32,358 nucleotides of DNA from NCBI RefSeq assembly GCF_030654605.1, contig NZ_JAURXB010000027.1, forward strand, positions 1 through 32,358, given 5' to 3'. The notes under the pieces were generated by a model. It ran no database searches. It was not told the origin of the DNA and was given only the letters and a program-made list of their open reading frames with translations. Below are positions 8,260 to 14,183 of this stretch, piece after piece. Each line of letters begins with the position of its first letter. The stretch's first letter is position 1. Source of the DNA: Bradyrhizobium sp. (GTDB lineage: Bacteria; Pseudomonadota; Alphaproteobacteria; Rhizobiales; Xanthobacteraceae). The position numbers and the translations under genes are program-made.

Positions 8260-8565
8260 ATGGACAATCGCATCAACGAACTCCGAAAACTGATCAGGGC
8301 GTTACGTCTCAGCATGCTGGAGGCCGAGGCCATCATGCGTGAGCAGATCACCCAGGACCTGGAATGCTCCTTCGTGGCGGGAGAAATCCTGAAAATGCGC
8401 ACGGTCATGAGCGTCCTGGTCCGGGAACGGGAAAGTCTTGGCGACCGCGAGCCCATCCTCGTGAAGAGCTTTTTCATTCCCCGCCGCCTCCCGGCTGCGC
8501 CACGGCCTCTCGCTGCCCGTCCGGCAAAGCCCCATTCGGTCCCTGCGCTGCAGTGCGTCCAATGA
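8260..8565 (+). CDS. small helical protein, probably SOS-regulated
   Basis: A 101-residue protein starting MDNRINELRKLIRALRL. The ATG follows a clear GGAGG ribosome-binding site. Residues 1-65 are strongly helical and amphipathic (ELRKLIRALRLSMLEAEAIMRE, written here only as a helix description across residues 7-28), with an M-R-T-V-M-S-V-L-V-R-E-R helix near residue 50. The C-terminal 30 residues are Pro/Arg/Ala-rich and probably disordered. No catalytic motif is visible. A perfect LexA box precedes it, so a role in the DNA-damage response is likely; I recall small LexA-controlled proteins of this type in Rhizobiales but cannot name one. Confidence 0.75.
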   Translation: MDNRINELRKLIRALRLSMLEAEAIMREQITQDLECSFVAGEILKMRTVMSVLVRERESLGDREPILVKSFFIPRRLPAAPRPLAARPAKPHSVPALQCVQ

Positions 8566-8606
8566 GCGGGAGATTCTGAGGCTGCGGCGCAACTGGTCGA
8601 AGCAGC

Positions 8607-8675
8607 GATGGGTGGAGCGAAGCGATACCCATCTGATGGGTGGAGCGAAGCGATACCCATCTGATGGGTTTCGCA
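8607..8675. repeat. tandem palindromic repeat, 28-bp unit
   Basis: Two identical 27-bp copies (8607-8633 and 8635-8661), each beginning GATGGGTGGAGCG and ending GATACCCATC, are separated by a single T. A third, partial GATGGGTTTCGC starts at 8663. Each copy is itself an inverted repeat (GATGGGT/ACCCATC arms around CGAAGCG). It fills the gap between the SOS-linked gene and the HTH gene. Confidence 0.85.
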
Positions 8676-8728
8676 AGGGGCTCAACCCATCCTTGCGCTG
8701 AATCGTGGACAGAGGAAGGACCAGCAAC

Positions 8729-9022
8729 ATGGGAAAGTTTGGAAAGGAGCTGATCGAAAGCATGCAGCAAGCGGCAAAGCATGCCGCCGGCAAGAAGGTT
8801 CGCGGTCTGCGCGTGTCCAAAGTCGAGTTGCCGGATGTGAAGACGATCCGTCTTTCGCTGCGGATGTCGCAGCATCACTTCGCCGCGGCGTATCGGATTC
8901 CGCTTTCCACGCTGAAGAACTGGGAGCAGGGACGGCGCATGCCGGATGCTCCCGCGCTGGCCTATCTGCTGGCGATCAAGCGCCGCCCGAAGGAAATCAT
9001 GGAGGCGGTGACGCGGCCCTGA
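8729..9022 (+). CDS. HigA/YiaG-like helix-turn-helix antitoxin or regulator
   Basis: A 97-residue protein. The ATG at 8729 follows AGAGGAAGGA, a strong ribosome-binding site, and beats the in-frame GTG at 8705. Residues 42-92 form a Cro/C1-type helix-turn-helix (LRMSQHHFAAAYRIPLSTLK, then WEQGRRMPDAPALAYLLAI), the layout of HigA/YiaG antitoxins paired with RelE/HigB toxins. No RelE/HigB-like frame is visible on either side, so it is an orphan antitoxin or a stand-alone regulator. It probably binds its own promoter as a dimer. Confidence 0.85.
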   Translation: MGKFGKELIESMQQAAKHAAGKKVRGLRVSKVELPDVKTIRLSLRMSQHHFAAAYRIPLSTLKNWEQGRRMPDAPALAYLLAIKRRPKEIMEAVTRP

Positions 9023-9083
9023 CGCTCACGGGCGCTCTCGGATGCACCTCCGAAGGCGACGATAGGCTTCAGGACGGATGACG

Positions 9084-9120
9084 CAAAAAAACAGCGCCGC
9101 CATCCAGCGGACGGCGGCGC
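9084..9120 (-). terminator. rho-independent terminator for the gene at 9150-9341
   Basis: Read on the minus strand, GCGCCGCC and GGCGGCGC pair across a 12-nt loop (9094-9120) and are followed by TGTTTTTTGCG. It lies 30 bp after the stop at 9150. Confidence 0.75.
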
Positions 9121-9149
9121 CGACGATATCCGAACGATCGATGCGACTA

Positions 9150-9341
9150 CTACTTCTTCTTCATACCGGATTCGACCTGGCTCTTCTTGTACAGCGCGAG
9201 ATCGGCGGCACTGGCCTGGATCATCGGAGCAGGGCTGGCCGTGGCCGCGGGGGCGGCAGCTGCTTTCTGCTTCTTCGCCGCCAAAGCGGCAGAAGTGGAA
9301 ACGGCGAAGATGGCAAGACCGACAACAATAATTTTCTTCAT
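9150..9341 (-). CDS. small exported Ala/Lys-rich protein
   Basis: A 63-residue protein starting MKKIIVVGLAIFAVSTSAALA, a classical Sec signal peptide with cleavage near ALA-AK. The mature part is about 40 residues, low-complexity (KKQKAAAAPAATASPAP), and ends in SGMKKK. An AGGGAG ribosome-binding site sits just before the ATG. It is probably a small basic periplasmic protein of unknown role. It has its own terminator and so is likely monocistronic. Confidence 0.7.
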   Translation of the reverse strand: MKKIIVVGLAIFAVSTSAALAAKKQKAAAAPAATASPAPMIQASAADLALYKKSQVESGMKKK

Positions 9342-9483
9342 GCTCAACTCCCTGAAAAAAAGACGCAACGATAATCAACCACAGACCCCGGATCAGGGTC
9401 AAGAACCGCCCCGGCGGTCTCTTCGGGATTCCGGGTTCGATGCCGCGCATCGCCGGGGAATGACGGCCCCCGCCGACAGGGGG

Positions 9484-9909
9484 TCACCTCTCCTCATCCG
9501 GATGCACCCACTGATACGGCGTGATCTCGCGCGTCGCGGTCAGCTTGATCATGTGCACCGGCGGCGCATGGCGGCCCTTGCGGCAGGAGCGGCATTTCAG
9601 CGACGCCTCCAGTTTCCACAGCGGCGTGTCGCGCGGGCGCCGAATGGCGCTAAGCGGCAGGCTCGCGCGGGTCCTGCAGCGGTTGCATTCGACCTCCAGC
9701 CAGCCGAGGCCGCCGTTGAGGCATTGCGCGATCGTCGGCGCCGGCTGCGCCGGGCCGCCATAGCCTTCCATCCGCACCGACCAGGCCGCCGCCTCGGCGC
9801 GGTCGGCCTCGCGCACGGCCTTGACGGCCGCTTCCCTCATGTGGTCGGCGTGCATCTTCGCGCCGCGGATGCGGCTGCCCCAGATGACCTCGCGCGACTT
9901 GGTGCTCAT
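9484..9909 (-). CDS. unknown protein with a CxxC/CxxC zinc-ribbon-like centre
   Basis: A 141-residue protein starting MSTKSREVIWGSRIRGAKMH. Two Cys pairs, CNRC and CRSC, are about 35 residues apart in the second half and could bind one zinc ion. The N-terminal half is helical and rich in Ala and Arg. I do not recognise a named family. Zinc-ribbon proteins of this size often bind nucleic acid, but that is only suggestive. The frame extends upstream to 9954; I chose the ATG at 9909 because the residues before it are Arg-rich and uncharacteristic. Confidence 0.65.
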   Translation of the reverse strand: MSTKSREVIWGSRIRGAKMHADHMREAAVKAVREADRAEAAAWSVRMEGYGGPAQPAPTIAQCLNGGLGWLEVECNRCRTRASLPLSAIRRPRDTPLWKLEASLKCRSCRKGRHAPPVHMIKLTATREITPYQWVHPDEER

Positions 9910-10095
9910 GGTCGGGGCATTACAGCGGCGTTTGCGGCGGCGGGCAAATGCCACTAGCGCTGGAAGATGGAACAGGCCGATGGCGCTAGTCTTCGGTCAA
10001 GGTGATTCCGGAACGAACCCGCCGCGAAGCGTTGCAGGTCGACGCGCGCGGCGCCAATGAGGAAGGCAAGACCGCGGCGTGAATGAATACGGACC

Positions 10096-10216
10096 ACATC
10101 CTGAGGAGCGGCCACTTGGCCGCGTCTCGAAGGATGGCAGCTGGCGATGTGCCAGATGGTTCGAGACGCGCGCCGGACAGCACAAGGGCGCTGCCCGACG
10201 GCTCCTCACCATGAGG
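10096..10216. repeat. palindromic repeat (CATCCTGAGGAG/CTCCTCACCATG type), copy 1
   Basis: The left half reads ACATCCTGAGGAG...GTCTCGAAGGATGG and the right half reads GATGGTTCGAGACGCGC...GGCTCCTCACCATGAGGG. The two halves are inverted relative to each other. The same family recurs at 12450-12560, 13362-13380 and 14036-14165. Otherwise I see no gene in the 9910-10284 gap. Confidence 0.75.
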
Positions 10217-10284
10217 GAACAGAGTATCGCCCGCGCCCGCTGAGGTGCGCATACAAAGCTTGCGCCACAAGATGGAATTGGAAA

Positions 10285-10470
10285 TCAAGCCTTGTCGTGC
10301 GCGTACTTCTCAAGGACCAGCCGGTTATACTCATCTCTCACGGCTTTCCGTGAAATATGCCCTTTGCGGTCCTTGGCAATCTTCAGAAGATCGGGGTCAG
10401 TCGGCGCCTTTGATTTCCTCTTGAATCTGGCAACGAGTGTGCTTCCAAACAGCCGGTCAAACCATCCCAT
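10285..10470 (-). CDS. small basic hypothetical protein
   Basis: A 61-residue Lys/Arg-rich protein starting MGWFDRLFGSTLVARFKRKS. The ATG at 10470 follows GAGGA with good spacing, so it is preferred over upstream starts. The C-terminal half is helical and charged (KAVRDEYNRLVLEKYAHDKA). No signal peptide or known motif is visible. It may bind nucleic acid or a membrane surface, but nothing in the sequence decides this. Confidence 0.55.
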   Translation of the reverse strand: MGWFDRLFGSTLVARFKRKSKAPTDPDLLKIAKDRKGHISRKAVRDEYNRLVLEKYAHDKA

Positions 10471-10690
10471 GGCGTCCTCACCGGTCATACTGCAATGACG
10501 ACAGCCTACCACCGCGAGTTAGCGGCGCAAAGGAAGAATGGATTGCTTCGTCGCATCAGCCTTCGCCCGAAGGCGGGCTTCGGCGGACAAGAGCGCTCCT
10601 CGCAATGACGGCTCTTATACCGCCCGGGCTTGCGGCTCCGATATCCAGGCCATAGCTGAATGTGTGGACGCTCGCCGGAGAACCGCCGCA

Positions 10691-11104
10691 ATGAAACTCA
10701 AATTGTCAGCCATCGCCCTGTTCGCGATGATCATGCCGGCGCAGGCGCAGACTGCAGCGCTCACCGATGCCGAGGCGGCGTTCCTCGACCAGCTCGTCAC
10801 CGCGGCCGCGGTGCTCGTGCAACGATGCCCCGGCTACGAGGCCAATGGCGCCGGCAGCGTCCAGCTCGGCGCCAGGCAGCTCGGCAGCCCCGCTGCCGCC
10901 ATGGCAATGATCGCGGCCTTCGACGCCGCCATCAAGGCCCACGATGGCGAGGCCTACGACCGAAACAAATTTCGCCCTGAAGTGTCCGAGGCGGCCGGCA
11001 AGACGTCCAGCCGGGTCATGGCGGCCCTGACGAAAAGCCCGAAAGCGGCCTGCGCCGACTATGGCGGGACCAGCGTGGAGCAGGGTCTGCTGAGGCGGTA
11101 TTGA
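10691..11104 (+). CDS. exported hypothetical protein
   Basis: A 137-residue protein. MKLKLSAIALFAMIMPAQAQ is a clear Sec signal peptide (cleavage near AQA-QT). The mature protein is about 117 residues, largely helical, and has two Cys (RCPGYE and KAACADYGG) that could form a disulfide in the periplasm. No named family is recognised. It is the last gene before the 760-bp non-coding gap. Confidence 0.7.
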   Translation: MKLKLSAIALFAMIMPAQAQTAALTDAEAAFLDQLVTAAAVLVQRCPGYEANGAGSVQLGARQLGSPAAAMAMIAAFDAAIKAHDGEAYDRNKFRPEVSEAAGKTSSRVMAALTKSPKAACADYGGTSVEQGLLRRY

Positions 11105-11151
11105 ACTGACTCTTGCGCAGCGGCTGAAAGGTGGCCGCCACACCGCAACAT

Positions 11152-11181
11152 GTCGTCGCCCCGGCTCGACCGGGCGACGAC
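11152..11181. repeat. short GC-rich hairpin repeat
   Basis: GTCGTCGCCCCGG pairs with CCGGGCGACGAC across a CTCGA loop, with one bulged base. It resembles the arms of the element at 13232-13335. It lies 48 bp after the stop of the exported protein and may act as a terminator, although no T-run follows. Confidence 0.6.
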
Positions 11182-11247
11182 AGCCGAACTAATCAACCCG
11201 ACGGGCAAATCACTTCGGTTTACCAGAATCCAGAGTCAAGCCCCTCG

Positions 11248-11663
11248 TGGAAAAATATTTCTGTTTTCCAGAAATCAAAATCAGGATATGTCAATCTCCA
11301 TCCCGCCCCACTCAGGGGGGCGTTGCGCAACGTACCGGCGCGGGGCGGGGATGCGGTGGACGGGGATGGCGTGCTGACGAGGGCGCCTGAAGCGGACGGC
11401 GAAGTCATGTGGTCCCGACACCCCAAGGGCTGGTGTCAAGTTCGCAGCTCAAGGCAGCGCGGGCGACGGTGGCAAAAGCGCAGGGCTCACCGAGGAGAGC
11501 ATGTATAAGCCGTAAACTGCCGCGCAGGGAAAGTCGGATGTTTCCGCTGGACCTGTATGCTCGTGTGCGCTTCTACCACTCCCATTGCACACGAGACCGC
11601 GGGTGCAGCGTGCATCCGGCTTTCCCTGCGCCCTCGAATTGAGAGGGCGTGCAATTGATTGCA
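11248..11663 (+). ncRNA. candidate structured RNA element (chain of nested hairpins)
   Basis: No credible reading frame spans this stretch, but several independent stems are visible. TGGAAAA/TTTTCCA pairs at 11248-11270. CATCCCGCCCC (11299-11309) pairs with GGGGCGGGGATG (11342-11353) around the palindrome CGTTGCGCAACG (11321-11332). GACACC/GGTGTC pairs at 11417-11437. A 19-bp stem joins 11522-11540 to 11613-11631 and encloses CTCGTGTGC/GCACACGAG (11560-11595). CGCCCTC/GAGGGCG follows at 11629-11649 and overlaps the long stem by three bases. The only non-Watson-Crick pair in the 19-bp stem is a U-G wobble on the plus strand, which would be an A-C clash on the minus strand. Plus-strand RNA is therefore favoured. 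The class is unknown. Confidence 0.45.
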
Positions 11664-11728
11664 AACCTCGGGCGGAACGCGCCGCGAGATCGCGAAGGTG
11701 CGTTTGTGGACGATTGAATATCTCTCAA

Positions 11729-11862
11729 CGTCGTCCCTGCGAACGCAGGGACCCATAATCCCGGTAGCTTGACGCAACAGCACAATGGTTCAACAATTCC
11801 TTCGGCACCATCCACAATATCGGCGGCACGGCGTATGGGTCCCTGCGTTCGCAGGGACGACG
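11729..11862. mobile_element. MITE-like element with perfect 29-bp terminal inverted repeats
   Basis: The arm at 11729-11757 (CGTCGTCCCTGCGAACGCAG, then GGACCCATA) is the exact reverse complement of 11834-11862. The 76-bp spacer has no coding capacity. Each arm also holds its own small palindrome (CCCTGCGAACGCAGGG). No target-site duplication is obvious. It could be a non-autonomous element or a large intergenic palindromic repeat. Confidence 0.7.
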
Positions 11863-11867
11863 AACCC

Positions 11868-12302
11868 TCACGCCTTGCGCAGCGCGAAATACGCGCCGCA
11901 AAACGCCATCGCGGCGCCGAGGCACAGTGCCGCGAGGCCCGCGAGCACGCCCGAGATGGTCGGGACCGGGCTCGGCGCCGAGGCCGCCTGGCCGGCGCCG
12001 GCCAGCACGAGAACGCCGACCGCGATCAGGAACTGGCGCATCCGCGGCGGGATCTGCCCGGATACCGCGCTGTCCAGCAGGCTCGCCGTCAGATAGCCGC
12101 CGGAGAAGCCGACGGTGGCGATCAGCCACCACGCGATCGCCGCGCCCGCCGGCATGAATTCGCCCGACCCGGAGCGCCACAGGCCGCCGAGGTCGAGGCC
12201 ATAGCGCACGCCCATCATGTGCACGGCGAGCGCCAGCAGCACCCCTGAAATCATCGCGCCCGCCAGAATCAGGCGGCGCGGAAAATAAGTCGTCTCGGCC
12301 AT
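11868..12302 (-). CDS. four-span membrane protein of unknown function
   Basis: A 144-residue hydrophobic protein starting MAETTYFPRRLILAGAMIS. About four transmembrane helices are visible, near residues 9-30, 50-75, 88-108 and 113-140, joined by short loops, ending FALRKA. There are no catalytic or binding motifs. I chose the ATG at 12302 because the upstream frame runs through a palindromic repeat. The stop lies 6 bp from the 29-bp inverted-repeat element. Confidence 0.7.
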   Translation of the reverse strand: MAETTYFPRRLILAGAMISGVLLALAVHMMGVRYGLDLGGLWRSGSGEFMPAGAAIAWWLIATVGFSGGYLTASLLDSAVSGQIPPRMRQFLIAVGVLVLAGAGQAASAPSPVPTISGVLAGLAALCLGAAMAFCGAYFALRKA

Positions 12303-12449
12303 CGGCCGTTTGTAGGGTAAAGCCGGCGGGGCGCGCAAGCCGGCGCAGCCAATCAAGCCGGTCGCGCGCGGCTCGCCACGACAGCTCTTTTGTGGGCATG
12401 TATGGAGCGCCGGCAGGAATTGTGTGAGATCGTTGAGTCGCTTGCCGCC

Positions 12450-12560
12450 CATGCTTCGAGACGCCGCGCAAGGGCGCGGCTCCTCAGCATGAGGGTTGTG
12501 GTGTTTCAACAAGTTAACCTCATCCTGAGGAGGCCGCGAAGTGGCCGTCTCGAAGGATGG
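12450..12560. repeat. palindromic repeat (CATCCTGAGGAG type), copy 2, halves inverted
   Basis: A right half (12450-12495, CCATGCTTCGAGACGCC...CTCCTCAGCATGAGGG) is followed by a linker containing TTTCAACAAGTTAACC, then a left half (12517-12560, CCTCATCCTGAGGAGG...GTCTCGAAGGATGG). A near-identical linker precedes the copy at 14036. The gap 12303-12594 holds nothing else I can identify. Confidence 0.75.
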
Positions 12561-12594
12561 GCAGCGAGTACCGATCAGGGTCCTGCACACTGTC

Positions 12595-13182
12595 ATGACG
12601 AGCGATCTGTCGAACGAGCCTGCCGCCACCCGCTACGCCTACAAGGCGTCGCTGATCGGCAGCGCCCATCAATTCGAACTCACCGACGCGGGCCTGTCGT
12701 GGCAGGTCGGCGGCAAATCCGGCGTCTGGCCCTATGCCGACATCGCCGAGCTGCGGCTGTCGTACCGGCCGGTGTCGATGCAGTCGCGCCGTTTCCGCGC
12801 CGATATCACCCGCAAGGATGGCCAGCGCATCGCCGTGCTGTCGACCAGCTGGCAGACCGTCGCCCTGATGGCGCCGCAGGACAAGGACTACACCGCCTTC
12901 ATCACGCAGCTGCACGCGCGCATGAAGCAGGCCGGCAGCAAAGCCGTGCTGGTCGGCGGCCTCAAATCCGGTCTCTACATCGCCGGCGCCGTGGTGGTGG
13001 CGCTGGTCTCGATCGCGATCGTGGGATTGCTGGTGCGCGCGCTCGCGATCGGCGAATTCGCCGGCGCCCTGTTCCTGGTCGGCTTCGCCGCGCTGTTCGG
13101 CTGGCAGATCGGCGGCTTCCTGATGCGCAACCGGCCGCAGAGCTATACCTTCGATCAGCTGCCGAAGGCGCTGCTGCCGTAA
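12595..13182 (+). CDS. membrane protein of unknown function with a PH-like N-terminal region
   Basis: A 195-residue protein starting MTSDLSNEPAATRYAYKASL. I chose 12595 because the frame upstream lies inside the intergenic repeat. The first 125 residues are beta-rich (GLSWQVGGKSGVWPYADIAE, then LRLSYRPV), a pattern seen in small bacterial PH-like domains. Two hydrophobic helices follow at about residues 130-160 and 165-182. The protein ends PKALLP. It is likely an inner-membrane protein with a cytoplasmic beta domain. Function unknown. Confidence 0.7.
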   Translation: MTSDLSNEPAATRYAYKASLIGSAHQFELTDAGLSWQVGGKSGVWPYADIAELRLSYRPVSMQSRRFRADITRKDGQRIAVLSTSWQTVALMAPQDKDYTAFITQLHARMKQAGSKAVLVGGLKSGLYIAGAVVVALVSIAIVGLLVRALAIGEFAGALFLVGFAALFGWQIGGFLMRNRPQSYTFDQLPKALLP

Positions 13183-13231
13183 GGAAAAAATAGAGCGCCG
13201 AAACTATGCAAGCCGCACCGATACAAAAACT

Positions 13232-13335
13232 GTCATGGCCCGGCATCGACCGGGCGACCCAGTACGCCGCGTCATCTCGGTAGATATCAAGCGCCTCTGT
13301 ATTACTGGGCCGCCCGGTCGAGGCCGGGCGATGAC
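13232..13335. repeat. palindromic repeat with 33-bp arms
   Basis: The arm at 13232-13264 (GTCATGGCCCGGCATCGACC...CCCAGTA) pairs with 13303-13335 (TACTGGGCCGCCCGGTCGAG...GATGAC) with four mismatches over 33 bases and a 38-bp loop. It lies between two plus-strand genes. Confidence 0.8.
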
Positions 13336-13361
13336 GGCGGTATTTGTTTCATTGGCGGCGC

Positions 13362-13380
13362 GCGTCTCACCATGAGGGAG
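13362..13380. repeat. partial palindromic repeat end (TCTCACCATGAGGGAG)
   Basis: A short 3' fragment of the CATCCTGAGGAG/CTCACCATGAGGG family, with CGTCTCACCATGAGGGAG identical in form to the ends of copies at 10216 and 14165. Its AGGGAG overlaps the start region of the YdcF-like gene. Confidence 0.6.
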
Positions 13381-13386
13381 CGGAAT

Positions 13387-13980
13387 GTGAAAGACCGACA
13401 TCATCGATTGCCGGACGCGGCCGAAATCGCCGTGATCAATGCCAGGCACCTGATCGACACCCCGATCATATCAGCCGATCTCCTGTTCGTGTTCGGCACC
13501 CGCGAGGATGTCGAACGCCGGGTCGATGAAGCCGTCCGGCTGTGGCGCGCCGGCACTTTTCGCTGGGCCATCGTCAGCGGCGGCATCACGCCGGGTTCAA
13601 AACTTTCGGAATGCGCCATCATCAAGCCGGCGATGGTGGCGCGCGGCATCCCGGCGGAGATGATCCTGGAGGAGCACCGCGCCCTGAACACCGGCGAGAA
13701 CGTGATCTTCTCGCTGCCGGTGATCGACGCCGCACTCGGGCTGAAAAATATCCGCAGCGTGATCTGCCTCGGCAACAGCTGGACCGCGCGCCGCTACCCG
13801 ATGACGCTGCAGCGGCACTGGCCCGAGGTGGAGAAGATGCTGGTCACGGTCGACAGCTTTGCCACGCCGCGCGCGCTCTGGCACACCGATCCCGAATTCC
13901 GGATCCGGATGCTGCGCGAATGGGACAAGATCGAGCCCTACCTGGCGAAGGGTTTCATCGCGGAGTGGCCGGTGACGTGA
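13387..13980 (+). CDS. YdcF-like DUF218 protein
   Basis: About 197 residues of a DUF218/YdcF-type protein. The central core shows the family's SGGITPGSKLSE loop, followed by a GIPAEMILEEHRALNTGENV segment and VICLGNSWTARRYPMTLQ near the C-terminus. Family members are cytoplasmic or envelope proteins that bind nucleotides such as S-adenosylmethionine; their reactions are mostly unknown. The start is uncertain. The GTG at 13387 has AGGGAG six bases upstream, while the in-frame ATG at 13372 has no ribosome-binding site and lies in a repeat fragment. I prefer the GTG. Confidence 0.8.
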   Translation: MKDRHHRLPDAAEIAVINARHLIDTPIISADLLFVFGTREDVERRVDEAVRLWRAGTFRWAIVSGGITPGSKLSECAIIKPAMVARGIPAEMILEEHRALNTGENVIFSLPVIDAALGLKNIRSVICLGNSWTARRYPMTLQRHWPEVEKMLVTVDSFATPRALWHTDPEFRIRMLREWDKIEPYLAKGFIAEWPVT

Positions 13981-14035
13981 GGGCGACGGACGCGGTCATC
14001 CGGTGCATGAGGTTGTCGCGCTTCAACAAGTTCAA

Positions 14036-14165
14036 CCTCATCCTGAGGAGCCGCGCGCGCTTCGCGCGGCGTCTCGAAGGATGGCAGCAGGCGATGTGCC
14101 AGATGGTTCGAGACGCGCGCCCTGCAGCGCAAGGGCGCTGCATGACGCGCTCCTCACCATGAGGG
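14036..14165. repeat. palindromic repeat (CATCCTGAGGAG type), copy 3, full length
   Basis: It runs from CCTCATCCTGAGGAGCC to GCTCCTCACCATGAGGG, with internal GTCTCGAAGGATGG and GATGGTTCGAGACGCGC arms. It lies between the convergent YdcF-like gene and the MocR-type gene. The linker TTCAACAAGTTCAACC directly upstream matches that of copy 2. Confidence 0.8.
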
Positions 14166-14183
14166 AGTGGAGTGGGGCGGGCG

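Noticed and set aside
8607..8675. Tandem repeat as a small CRISPR array
   Set aside because: The units are separated by one base with no spacers, and no cas genes are nearby.
8260..9022. The gene at 8260 plus the HTH gene as a toxin-antitoxin pair
   Set aside because: The first protein has no RelE/HigB-like fold features, the genes are 163 bp apart with a repeat between, and the SOS box precedes only the first.
11131..11508. Short frames in the 11.1-11.7 kb gap (up to 125 codons)
   Set aside because: Several overlapping frames exist on both strands, none with a ribosome-binding site, domain or coherent composition. The hairpin structure explains the region better.
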